In this document: piece by piece, positions 10,034 to 20,741 of the stretch
Layout: each line of letters opens with the position of its first letter
Position numbering within the stretch: the stretch's first letter is position 1
Assembly (NCBI GenBank): GCA_973895155.1
Contig: OZ316892.1
Coordinates: 23,870,001-23,934,000, forward strand
Direction: 5' to 3'
Source of the DNA: Marsupella aquatica
Taxonomy: Eukaryota; Marchantiophyta
Length of the DNA stretch: 64,000 bases
Program-made: the position numbers and the translations under genes
Notes under the pieces: model-generated
What the model was told of the DNA's origin: nothing
Database searches by the model: none
Seen by the model: the letters and a program-made list of their open reading frames with translations, nothing else

Positions 10034-13000
10034 ATGGATCCTACCGGAACTTCAAAGCGGAAAAGAGACTCGTCTAAAGCTGCTTCTCGTAAGAAAACCA
10101 AGACAAAAATGACTCCCACGGAGACATCCATACTTGCATATCGAGGAAAGTCAATCAGAGAGAGAACAACGGAGACAAAGAGTATCCATCTCTTCGAATC
10201 GACTGAGATATCCAATTTTGGAATAGTCATTCGCAATGGGGCTGTCCGTCTTGTGGTGGCAAGAAATGATAAAGCTACAGTTTTGGAGAGATCAAAAATT
10301 CTTGGGTGTTTCTTTGAGAAGAACATGAAAGTTAAAAAGTGTACAGAGGGATTGGTTTTGCTAGTCAGCGACAACCAGAAGGAAGACAAAATAAGCATTT
10401 GTTTGGATCGAACGCAATATGTAACCTTCAATCAGCCCAGAATCGATGATCTACTAGGTGCAAGGCACGCCTTGGAAAAGGTTACTAGTGTGGATATCCT
10501 TCCGATCTAGAGGGATCAACGGGAGATTTGATTTGTCAATACATTATTGACGTACTTGAGTTCCAGAGAGTTCCTTTCAACCAGGGATTTTTCTTGGGAA
10601 AGGCCCCGCTAGTGAGCAAGGTTGAAGTATACTCGGTGGAGAATCTTCCGAAATTAATTACCTCAGCGAATGTCGGGGCTCTGTTTGATTCTTTCCTCAA
10701 AGAATATAGTGCTGTGAATATATTTAACAGCAAGTCATTTTTTGTTGAGACATCACGTTGTCATCTTGCACCGGACCACATCAAGTGCCGAGAGTGGAAT
10801 CAGGATTACACAGATAGGCTAAAGAATTCACTCCTCTCTCATTCGGCTATAAAGTTTGAGAAGCGATGCTGCTTTTTAGTCCCTGTGAAGTGGGTTCAGT
10901 CGGAGGCCGACAGAGATCCTGACTACAATGGGGCGCCCTACGATTCATCGCCAAAGGAGGAGGACATTATGACCAGTCATTTCTGGATACTCGAAGGCCA
11001 GCACACAATAATGGCATACAAATTGCTGAGAGAGGACGACAAAGTCAGCCAAGTTGTACGAGACGCTTGCGGTACTGTAGAAGCTGTAATGTTTTGGGCA
11101 ACGCTCAACAACGACAATAATGTTCATTTGATGGGATTATCGAAAGCTCTGAACCACTGTCATCAAACATCAATGGAAGAAGGATAGTTTCTCACCATTG
11201 TACGACAGTGTCGTAATATCTAGAACTCATTTGGGCGGCCTGGATCACATTATCGTCATCCAAATTGGAAGGTATATAAATAACCCTCTTTGATCACATT
11301 ATCGTTTAAACTGTTGTCACGCGAACGGTCACGTCAAGCTTAAAATTGTCATGTTTCCATTGTTTTTCAGGTATTTATGAGAGCTACGAGTTTTGTTTGC
11401 CCATGGGCTCAAATGGGGAAGAACAAAATGATGAAATTTGGAGAATTGGCTCCATTTCTCTTTACAATGGAGGACGAAACATTCAAGAAGTGGATGGAGG
11501 TCTACGAACTATCAAGGACAGGAGAGCTTGTAATTTACAACAGAATTTTACAGAGGGACGCCGTCAAAATTGCGGATAATCCATGTGCTTATCATCTTCT
11601 GAAGAAGACGTTCCATTCTTGTCAAGGGTGCTCAGACTCGGTTCTTTGAAAGGCAATGGAATATATGTTGAGCGAAAGACTGTCTATACTCAAAAACCGA
11701 AGCATCAAAGTGAAATCTGGGAAGGCGAGGAAGTCCTCTGAGGCTCCAGTGTTGTCAACGACCAGCATGAGTTTGGAGCAATTATGTATAAAGAAGAAGA
11801 CAAAAGTTGAGTTTGAGATTTTATTATTGAGTAAACTCAACGGGGATACATCCACCCGGACGGAGCTGAAAAGTCTGACAGATTCAGCGCAAAAATTGCG
11901 GGTCAACAAAATGATTGATCGCTTTAAGCTCGACAAGATGGTGCTGAAGCAGTTGAGAGATGCGTTGAGTGGTTATCTGAAGAAGTGTTTAAATGTAAAT
12001 ATTAGTAATGATATTTTGTTGAAGGAGATCGACCCGATATTCTACAGGGTGGTGGAAGGAATACAGAAATCAGTTGATAGTCAAGGAAACCAACTAGTGC
12101 GGCCGATCGGTGAGAGGCTGAAATTGCGATCCCTATAGGATATACAAACTGTTGGGTTTGCAGACTATATCATACGTGAAGACAAGAACCTTGCAAGCTT
12201 GATTTATTTTGATCCCTGTCCGCCAAATTGCTCATTCTATGAGGGGTTATTTTGTGCTACTAGCAAGATAGGGGCAAAACCACACCATGTGGTTATTATT
12301 GTAGCCTCTCCCGTTGAGTCTTACTTAATCAAACGGGAATTAGGGAAGTACACACACTACGTTGTTGTAGATAGCCATTATATTCAGAAGTGGCCGAAGG
12401 AGAAGAAGCTTATTGTGACCTACGCTTTTCACAGCTTGGCCTTCAGCACAGTGGGCGATCCACAAGCCCTCGAGTTCCAATTGGTCTCCAAATATCAGAT
12501 TGAGAAGATAGCCAATTTTGAAGAGAGCAGCGAGTTCGCGACACCTTCCCTAGAAAAGATACTTCCATTCTTTGAAAGTATTGTTAGTCAATTCGTCCAA
12601 TGTGGGGAATGGGCTATATGCTTCGGTGAGGGAACGAACTTGATCCAGTGCTTAATGGTAAGTTTTGAGATTTATATTTTGGGGTTTCGATTTAAAGATT
12701 ATTTAGATTATTATACTCTCAATTAATATTGTGAACTAATTTTGGCTCTTTTTACAGGATGCTGGATCCAATGTAAAATATTATTGCCCTGTGGCAACGC
12801 ATAGGGAGTTGTCTTGTTTCTTGCAACACACCACGGCGACAATTGATACAACGCTGTCATTAATTGACCCAGTATGGGCTAGTATAGAAAAATGTATAGA
12901 TAAATTAATGAAGTACCGTCCATCCGTAACTGCTCTCAGGGCTGATGTTTTGGATGTCCTCCACGAACAAGATATCCCTGATAATATTTGTAATCAATTA

Positions 13001-14418
13001 TTGCAAGAGTATTCACTCTCTGAAGATTTCGATCGATTGTACATTCGACCAACGGAGTACCCTAGTGGGCCAATCCAAGGTAAGTTACTTTTGAAACCTC
13101 TTACTTTTTATTGCGTCACGCGAACATGCGCGTGGACATTCATAACATTTCTTTTCACGCGAATATGCGCGTGAGTCATTCTTATCAAATGATCTGATTT
13201 TATTCAGATCAAGTCGACTGCGGCTTCAATGTTGAGGATGTAGGGAGCAATGGTGATGCGGATGGTGACGCGGAAGGTGACGCGGATGGGGATGTCAATG
13301 ACCAAGATCCAGAGTGGATGACCGATACGCAGAACGACGTCGGAGATTCCAACAATAGAGCAGATGAAGAGAGTGACGGAGAGGAGATGAAGGACGCTGA
13401 GGAAGAGGACGAGGAGATGGAGGGTTCTGAGGACGCTAAGGACTCTGATGAAGAGGCCACACAGGAGCCTCGACATGAGGTGGACCGAGAGGAGGCGGCC
13501 CGGCTGGAGGAGGCCCGGCAGGAGGCAGCCCGGTAGGAGGAGCTTCAAAAGAAGGATGCAGCCCGGCAAAAGAAGCTTCAAAAGGAGGCAGCCCGGCAGG
13601 AGGAGGCCAGAGAGGAGGCGGCCTGGCAGGAGGCGCTTCAAAAGAAGGAGGCGGCCCGACAGGAGGCAGCCCGGCAAGAGGAGCTTCAAAAGAAGGAGGC
13701 GGCCCGGCAGGAGGAGGCGTCCCGACAAGAGGCGGCCCGGCAAGAGGAGCTTCAAAAGAAGGAGGCTAAGAAGAAAAAGGCAGCAGCTAGAAAAGCAACT
13801 GCCGCGAAGAAGAAGGAGAAAGCCCAGGCTGAGAAAGCCCAGGCTAAGAAAGCGGAGGCTGAGAAAGCGGAGGCGGAGGCTGAGAAAGCCCAGGCTGAGA
13901 AAGCGCAGGCTGAGAAAGCGGAGGCCGAGAAAGCCCAGGCTGAGAAAGCCCAGGCTGAGAAAGCGCAGGCTGAGAAAGCGGAGACCGAGAAAGCCCAGGC
14001 TGAGAAAGCCCAGGCGGAGAAAGCCCAAGCGGAGAAAGCCCAAGCGGAGAAATCGGAGGCCGAGAATGCGGAGGCTAAGAACGCGGAGGCTGAGAACGCG
14101 GAGGCTGCAAGAGTCCTTTTAGTGACAGAGGGAAATAGGGCCAAGGCGGAGAGTGTGGCGGTTGAGAGGCTGCTGGCCGAGAGGATGGCGGACGAGACCG
14201 CAAGACCGGAGAGGGTGGAGGCGGAGAAGTTGGAGGCAGAAAAGGTCGATTCCGCAAGACTGGAGAGAGAAGAAGCCGCAAGACTGGAGGCAGCGAGGAA
14301 GGAGGCCGAGAGGGCCAAGGATCTTTTGCTTATTCCTGAGGCACAATGTCTACCAAAAATAAGGCTAAATTTGAAGAAGCCTTCTTCACCTCAGTTGCAG
14401 TTAAGAAGAAAATATTAG
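10034..14418 (+). pseudogene. Long gene: ParB-like, methyltransferase-like, coiled coil
   Basis: Starts at ATG 10034 with a basic, NLS-like N-terminus (KRKRDSSKAASRKKTKTK). The frame changes near 10500 and 11160. Residues around 10970-11030 contain FWILEGQHTIMAYKLL, resembling the (D/E)GQHR box of ParB/sulfiredoxin domains with R replaced by T. After an intron (11272-11370) one frame runs to 12657 with two in-frame stops (11647-11649 and 12136-12138). It carries LIYFDPCPPNCSFYEG, similar in position to a DPPY motif IV, and later ICFGEGTNLIQCLMDAG, like the FxGxG motif I of beta-class DNA methyltransferases. Good GT-AG introns at 12658-12757 and 13080-13207 preserve the frame. The last exon encodes an acidic linker, one stop (TAG 13534-13536) and about 270 residues of AARQE and EKAQA pentads, a likely coiled coil. 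Domain calls are motif-based and moderate. Confidence 0.5.
13440..14310 (+). repeat. Pentad-coding repeat region (AARQE, ELQKK, EKAQA)
   Basis: Fifteen-base units such as GAGAAAGCCCAGGCT and GCGGCCCGGCAGGAG fill this part of the long gene. They encode a charged Ala/Glu/Lys/Arg/Gln coiled coil in the real frame. The long Arg/Pro-rich plus-strand ORF (13448-14122) and the Leu- or Ala-rich minus-strand ORFs here are shadows of the repeat. Confidence 0.85.
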
Positions 14419-16129
14419 ACTATTTTCTTCGACCGGAGTTTGAATTTAACAATCCACCCTTAAGTACGGTCTCATTGGATGATTGGAATAAATATTCACC
14501 GGAGCAGCTCCGAGTCCAGGCAGTCCTTGCTTTGCAATATTGGAAGGGTCTTTTGATTACCGAGGAGAAGACTGCCACTGCATCCAGAATGGAGACAATC
14601 ATCAATAATGTCCGCTTTTCCGAGAATCGAGTGCAAGACCTGAGAACGTTTTTGGCACCAGACTTGGCTCAAGTCGTTAAGAGACTAACAGCTGACTTGA
14701 CACGACCGGGTTTGTGGTCTCGACCTCGATATATTGCAGAGGTCACTCACGTAGAAATTGTGGCACCGGATATTTTGGAATCGGATTCCCAGATTGTGGA
14801 ATATTTGAATCAAATGCCACAACCATTTGAAGGTCTTCCCGCCATGTCACTCCAACCTTCGCAAACTGGTCCGGTGGAGCGATCACTGCGGTCTCGAGGA
14901 GGGCTGAAGGATGTTGTTGCGATTGAGGCACCCAAGAGATCAGCTGCAAAAAGGCCGGATCCACCCAATCCAAAGGTCATTTGCAAGCTATAAGCTTAAA
15001 GTTTCTATTATAGACGTCATTATTTTATTATTGATTTGTTATTGTTTCTGTTTTCTGAGGTATAACCCTTAGGCTACAACCTCAGTACGCTATTTGAAGG
15101 CGTACTGAAATCTCTATTTTTTGCAGTTTTTTGAAAATTTGGCTAGTCGAATAGATCAATGCCTTGATCCTTCTAAGGATATGGAAGAGCTATTGACCAA
15201 GTTCTTACAACACTCGATCAAGAGGAAACATATGATGTGTCTAAGACCGCGTGAGTTGCTCACCAATGATATAATTAACGCTTATTTGAGTTTTCTTGAA
15301 CTGATTCTCGATAGAGTTGGAAACTCAGACCTTGTCAAATTCTTCCAAACACACCATTTTGAGCTTCTCTCCATGGATCCTACCATTTTTGACGAGGAGA
15401 GAGTAGCTTGGACAAAGGAGTTTTCGCTAAAAATCAGTGAATACGACAAACTGGTCTTTCCAGTACACAATGCTTTTAAGAACATTGGTCATTGGTAGTC
15501 TTGTATCCGAAGGAGAAACGGCTGGAGTACCTAGATTCTTTAGTTCATAATCGACAAAATCCCGGGGTGCTAGATATTGTTGGGAAGTACTACACCGACA
15601 AAATTGGCTGGAGAACTGGTGTCAACTTGGATCTCTCAGGTTGGGAACGGATATATCGGAATGATATTCCTCACCAGAGTGACGGCCACAATTGTGGTGT
15701 GTTTATCTTGAGATACGCCAAATGCTTGTGTCAAGGAAACAAAATTAATTTTGTCACGGATCAAATTGAGAAATTCCGTAGGGAGATAGTCTTGTCGTTA
15801 TTTGACATGGACTTTCGCAAGCCAACGTCCGCAAGTAACCTAGTTACCGGGATCCGTGCTACTATGATTGACATTTCTGACGAAATTCCAGCACTGAATG
15901 ACCGTCTTGTACAAGTAATACACTTCATTTCAGTGTCTCTCTTTGTAGTCACGCGACCGTTCGCGTTATAAACTTATTTTCATTTCTTAATGTTTTACAA
16001 AAGCCTATCCCGAAACCCCCTGATCGAGTATCGAAGGCACCAGTCCGAAAGTCCGGTGATCGTCCAAAGGCGGAAAACAAACAGACCGTTCTAGTACGTT
16101 CTCCAAACCCTGCGACACAAAAATCATAG
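14346..16129 (+). pseudogene. Ulp1/SENP-type (C48) cysteine protease, frameshifted
   Basis: ATG 14346 opens a 215-residue N-terminal part I do not recognise. A probable intron (14976-15126, weak GTCATT donor) joins it in phase to the protease: WTKEFSLKISEYDKLVFPVH and GHW (catalytic His) at the end of the 15121-15498 frame, then after a one-base frame change at 15495 VVLYPKEKRLEYLDSL (Asp) and PHQSDGHNCGVFILRYA (Gln and Cys). The His-Asp-Cys triad is therefore present. An intron (15915-16003) containing a palindrome leads to a basic, Pro-rich tail ending TAG 16127-16129. The break is a GGG to GG loss that gives a stop after HW. C48 enzymes cleave SUMO-like tags; copies are frequent in plant transposons. 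The N-terminus overlaps the end of the previous gene by 73 bases in another frame, so the two may once have been one ORF. Confidence 0.75.
15055..15108. repeat. Two overlapping inverted repeats in a probable intron
   Basis: TCAGTACGC (15082-15090) and GCGTACTGA (15100-15108) form a perfect 9-bp stem around a 9-base loop. CTGAGG (15055-15060) can alternatively pair with CCTCAG (15080-15085). This intron lacks the 18-bp palindrome, so the stem could be an analogous element. Confidence 0.6.
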
Positions 16130-16135
16130 GTACAG

Positions 16136-16903
16136 ATGGCGTCTAATCCATTGGCAAAGAAGTCACCGGTTCAGAAGAGACTTGTAATTTTTGATCTGAA
16201 TCGGGTACTTATCTGGTCAGAGAAGATTAGCCCTGGGATGCCCATTCGGTCAAGGGGTGTGAGACAGATGCACAAGGTTATCTATCCAAGGCCTGATTTA
16301 ATGGAATTTCTTGAGAAGGTGGCAGATCTATACGACATTGCGATCTGGTCGTGCATGTTCAAACGGAATATTCTATCTTGTGTAAGGCTGATACTTTGAC
16401 CCGAAGTTTTGAAACGTATTAAATTTATATGGGGACAAGAATCAACTCGACTTATTGGGAAGAATAATAATGACATCCCCTTATTTGTCAAATGTCTCTC
16501 CGACATTGCCGCCGATATTAAAGATTAAAACATTGAGAATGTCATTCTTATCGATGACGTTGCATATAAGACGAGCCTTAATGACTTCTATTCATCGCTG
16601 TATCCCGATGCATATTCTGGGCTCGATGATGACCTATTTTTTAGAAAGAAACTATATCCATATCTATGCGACATGTCAATTGACAAGTTGACATTCTGCA
16701 AGCTCCTTAGTGGATATGGGATTCCAACGTTCTCTCAAGAAAATCTTGAGAAAGATTATATTGATAAGACGAATCTTTGGAGGAGAAATATGATCATTCG
16801 TAATCAGAGGAATAAAAGACCATTTAGAAAAGTTTGACGAATTTATGAAATACTTATCTACCGAAAAAGACCGTGCTATAGAAGCCCGGGATAAGTCCAA
16901 TAA
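16136..16903 (+). pseudogene. FCP1/NIF-like HAD phosphatase domain 1, broken
   Basis: Begins at ATG 16136, seven bases after the protease stop. LVIFDLNRVLIWS is a DxDx(T/V) HAD motif I with the second Asp replaced by Asn. YPRPDLMEFLEKV and DIAIWSCMFKRN match the FCP1/SCP (NLI-interacting factor) layout. After a frame change near 16395 it continues with WGQESTRLIG, an in-frame TAA near 16528, and VILIDDVAYKT, the second HAD Asp-Asp motif. The missing second Asp and the breaks make activity unlikely. Family enzymes dephosphorylate the RNA polymerase II tail; the role here is unknown. Confidence 0.6.
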
Positions 16904-17038
16904 GTAAACATTTATTGTTTATTATCAATTATTATTTATAATTTGATTGAAATTGAACTTTATATTTTGGGAGTGACGCGCCCGGTCACGTGGTTGTTTG
17001 CAATTGCATAATATGAGAATTGAATTGTTCATTTACAG

Positions 17039-18217
17039 GTGTCTAAGTGGAGCAGGTCGCGTCAACTTCTAGTTTTAGGACTGGAAAACTTCCTATGCTC
17101 TGTTTCAAAATATACTCCTCAGCTCAACTCGACACCCGAAATTCGTATCGGATCTCTATGTGTCGTTCCGAGGCTGCATCTTCATGATCTTATAAAATTC
17201 TGTTATGATCATTTTGATGTGATGGTCTGATCTATTCTCGACGATAAACTGGTTTATCAGATACTTTCAGAAGTGTTGTCAAGCATCAACCTGTCGTAGC
17301 TGATATATGTGTTCACGCGGGATCATTGCTGGAATCTTGGTTATGTGAAGAAAAATTATAAGACTGTTGTCTTCAAATCTATCGAGAGACTACGTGATAT
17401 GTTTCAAGATTATCGACCAGAGAATATAATCCAGATTGATGCCTGTCCTTCCCATACATGCCAAACAGCTGTATGCGGATTATTGTTCGCTAAGTTGTTT
17501 CAAGGATTCTTGAGATTCTATTTTGAGAATTTCAATGTAGGGATCTGGTCCTCTCTTGGGAAGAACCTTTTAGATCAGATTTTAGCATCTATTTTTACTG
17601 CGATGGAAATGGACTCATTTAAGTATATTTGGGATTAGTCTCATTGTTACTTATGCGATAGGGTGACATCAAATAAGCGGATATTTTTGAAGTGTTTTGA
17701 GAAGGTTGGAATTTATACGAAGGCGTACCTGCAGAAAAATATAATGCTTATCAAATCCGATGCATTTCATGCTTGTTTAGATCCTGTTGTTGGATCATTA
17801 TTTCCGCCCAAATATTTTGGGTCGGTCGATGACAGTTTTCTGATTAACTTGCTGATTCCATATCTTAGCAAGCTAGCCAACTCTTGTGAGCCGCTTGTCA
17901 TTGCCAATGGAAGAGATTATCCAGATTGGTCAGTTAAATCTATTTTTAGAGATTATGATTATAATCATACTCTATGGGAAGACCCTGTGATTCAGAGGCA
18001 TGAAGATAGATATCTAGTAGAGCAATTTAACAGACGCTTCCAAAATAATAGTCGGCATGAGATCAGATTAATTTGTATTGTCATTCTAGAAACTATTTGT
18101 AAACTCCTTATATACTGGTTATCATATATAAAGGATCTCAAAGATTTATTTCTCTATTATTATTATTTGCGTGAGCATGTCTCTTGGTCCCGTCAAGTTG
18201 GATTGGTTAAAATGTGA
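17039..18217 (+). pseudogene. FCP1/NIF-like HAD domain 2, nucleophile missing
   Basis: Follows a probable intron (16904-17038, GTAAAC to TTTACAG) that contains a palindrome, so it was probably part of the same protein as domain 1. LLVLGLENFL stands where motif I should be, with no Asp. VPRLHLHDLIKFCYDHFDVMV corresponds to the RP.L..F...DV.VW block. The frame is broken near 17228, 17285, 17465 and 17640; ENIIQIDACPSH keeps the later ID motif, and VGSLFPPKYFGSVDD with CEPLVIANGRDYPDWS resembles the C-terminal block of domain 1. It reads as a decayed pseudophosphatase paralogue. Confidence 0.5.
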
Positions 18218-19188
18218 CGTTGCAGTCATTTTCAAGGTTTCACACGCAGCCACGCATCATGCCGCCCCCTTTTTATTAAAATAATAATATTTAGTGATTT
18301 TCGGAATTTCCAAAGTTTGGTTTTCCTTAAGTTGGGGTTAATAGGGTCTTTTAAATTCAATTTTGAGACTTATAAGAACATTAGGGTCTTTTTAATCCAA
18401 TTTTTAGATATTCCAAGAATATTCCAACTTTATAAGGGTTAAAAAATAATTTTTTTCTTACATTTTAGGGGGTCCGAGGCCTAAAAATGTCGCAGGCGAT
18501 GGGGAGGTCCCCATATAGTGAGACCCCCGAGTCTTTGACTTGGACTCCAGCTTGGATCGAAGCTGGGAAGGTGTAAGCACATATTAAGCATCACATCCAA
18601 AAACCCTGGCCCCTCAGTCCTAGTAAAATATCCAGACCCCCCTGCGATCGGCCTCCCTCTTGGTGCCCCTTCTTAATATTTTTTTGGTAATTTAAATTTC
18701 TCTTGTTACTTCTAAAAATCCACATTTTGACCTTTGTTTATATCCTTTAGTTTTTATAAAAGGAGAAATTGAGATAATTTAATTCACCTTGTTCGGTTAT
18801 AAAAAAATTAGTTCAAAATACAAGGAAAACACACAAAGCTAACTATGATGAAAATACTTGTATACTTTTATTATCAAAGTCTCTTTGGTATAGAGAATTC
18901 ACTTATGTATTTTCTAGAATTGTATGAAAGAGAACAATCATGCTATTAATAACTAGAAGTAAATATTGCCGAGCTGCTCTAGCAACCTTGTTTAAATTTT
19001 AGATTTCCTACATCTAGCCTCCATCGTTATTAGATGCTCTGTTAAGCAAAGCTTTGCAGGCCAAAAAATTTGATTGTAAAAGTGAGCTGGCACAACAACA
19101 CACATATGCTTAGATATTTCAATCCTAACTATCCTACATAGCCCCTTCACACCTGACTCTACAATAGGAACCACAACATCACAAGCTT
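18218..19188. other. Non-coding AT-rich stretch with a dispersed repeat
   Basis: No gene seen. 18339-18531 is repeated at 53569-53768. A second stretch near 18650-18735 (CCCCTT, TTTCTCTTGTTA, TCTAAAAAT) resembles 58315-58385. Confidence 0.6.
18339..18531. repeat. Dispersed repeat copy A (about 195 bp)
   Basis: Runs from AGGGTCTTTTAAATTCAATT to ATAGTGAGACCCCCGAG, including the GC-rich end GGGGGTCCGAGGCCTAAAAA. The other copy is at 53569-53768 in the same orientation, differing by a few substitutions and small indels. It is probably one end of a larger interspersed element. Confidence 0.85.
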
Positions 19189-20321
19189 CTAAGCCTTATC
19201 AAATTCAGACTCATCATCACAATGAACTTCAATCACTTTGGCTTCATCCCCTACAGGTTTCCTTTGTGCGGGAACTTCAATCACTTTGGCATCATCCCCT
19301 ACAGGTTTCCTCTTTGCAGATCTCCAAATTCCTTTTCTCACTCTGCCTCTTGGTATTGCAGGGCTTCCAAGATCACGTCCGCACTTCTTGTTGACTCGAG
19401 TTAACACCATTTTTTGATTGTAATAGACCACAAGCTGATGTCAATAACCTGATCCACAATGGACCAAACCATATTATATCAGCAATATGAACTTAGCAAA
19501 TCAAAGAATTGAAATGACATACTATATTGAAGAGTGCAAGAAGTCACGTTGTAGGTAGGGTTTACCGATGAATTGCAGATGAAATGAATAAATTATGTAC
19601 CCTTCCTTACTGCCTTCCCTGCAACCAAACAATGTTTTTCCCACTATGAGATGGAAGTCTAGGGTAGGGATGTACCTTGGGCAACTCCACCTGATTACAC
19701 TATGTTGTTCCTTACAAAATTGTCGAGGGCAAGTACATCATCTGGATGTAACTTAAAAACTGAAGGATACAAGGGATCAACTGTGAAATTGACTGTTGAT
19801 ATGACACAGTCCAAGTCGATGGTCTGAGGATCACATATATTGTAGGCAAATTTATGCCTACGAGTGCCAATAGGAGTAAACCAATTGAAGACAACTTGAC
19901 ACCTTGCTTCAGAACCAGGCCTATCTAGCAGATCTAGTGCTTCTCTTGATCTGGCAATGGTACCCCCATACTTCCGATGTATGCTCTGTACTCTACCAAT
20001 CCACCAACCATATTTTGGACCAGGAGTAGAAGATGCAGGTACTGCTTCACCTCTTGGCCTTCTAGGATTCTGCACCAACTATTTCTTTTTTCCCCCTTGA
20101 CCCTTCCCTTTTGGTGCTCTAGAATTGGCCTCTGTGTTTTGAGTAGTTCTGACCTCTTCTATTTCATCCAAAAAGAATACCCCACAATCACTACCGACTG
20201 TCATGAACATAGTTGCAACTCCTTCACGAAATGTGGGTTTGTGACGGGGTCCCCGTCTTGAAAGGTCACCATTAGGTGTTATTGGAAAGATGCATGTAAA
20301 TAAATAAGCCAATATACACAA
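19189..20321 (-). pseudogene. Transposon-like protein remnant, family unknown
   Basis: On the minus strand 20321-20079 and 20078-19695 are one reading frame separated by a single in-frame stop. It encodes a basic segment (RAPKGKGQGGKKK), then YGWWIGRVQSIHRKYGG and WFTPIGTRRHKFAYN, then an acidic ID-rich part ending HPDDVLALDNFV. A downstream piece (19431-19189) carries two tandem copies of RKPVGD(D/E)AKVIEV, repeated also in the DNA. A GRVQ..RRKYG module of this kind is one I associate with plant transposon-encoded proteins, but I cannot name the family. A splice site could replace the stop. Confidence 0.35.
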
Positions 20322-20539
20322 TAGTTTTTCAATTTTTTTAAGTTAATCATCCCGGTGTGTGTTCATGTTGCTCTGGAGGGTCGGGGCTATTTGAACCCGG
20401 GAGGAACAATTTTTTTAATTGACCCTTTTCTCCCTTGGGTCTTGTCGTTGTGGGAGAAGAAAATTAGGCATCTTAAGGGGATACCACCCATTAATATTTG
20501 GAGACCCCGGCAGTTTTTCTTGGCCCTGGTATAATATGG

Positions 20540-20741
20540 CAGAGGAGCCCACCAGCCGTGGGGCGCGAGACGGAGGGCCGCCCCGCGAGTAGGCGGAGCC
20601 CCGAAAGGGTCTGCCGGGGCGTAAGCAAGGGGCAGCCAGGGAGGAAGAGCCCGCGAGCCGTGGGGCGTGAGACGGAGGGCTGCCTGGCGAGTAGGCGGAG
20701 CCCCGAAAGGCTCTGCCGGGGCGTAAGCGAGGTGGCAGCCG
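20540..20741. repeat. GC-rich 102-bp tandem duplication
   Basis: Two copies offset by 102 bases share CGGAGCCCCGAAAGG and CTCTGCCGGGGCGTAAGC (first copy with GG for GC). The open frames on both strands here are by-products of the GC content. Confidence 0.85.

Larger units (their letters stand above)
8155..16992. repeat. Dispersed 18-bp palindromes in introns and spacers
   Basis: Copies after the array: 8770-8787, 9967-9984, 11318-11335, 13117-13134, 13156-13173, 15950-15967 and 16975-16992. The shape is (C/G)ACGCGA, four variable centre bases, then CGCGTG or CACGTG. The inner bases vary (CCAG, ACAT, ATAT, CCGT, CCCG) while the arms stay complementary or nearly so. Every copy is in a spacer or in an inferred intron (11272-11370, 13080-13207, 15915-16003, 16904-17038); none is in an exon. 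I saw no other copy in the window apart from those at 3.3-3.6 kb and in the 7.4-8.2 kb array. Confidence 0.85.

Noticed and set aside
13204-14362. Long Arg/Pro-rich (+) and Leu-, Ser- or Ala-rich (-) ORFs
   Set aside because: Shadows of the pentad-coding repeat; the true frame is fixed by two frame-preserving introns upstream.
20340-20400. tRNA-like stretch with TTTGAACCCGGG
   Set aside because: No A-box partner and no cloverleaf could be drawn.
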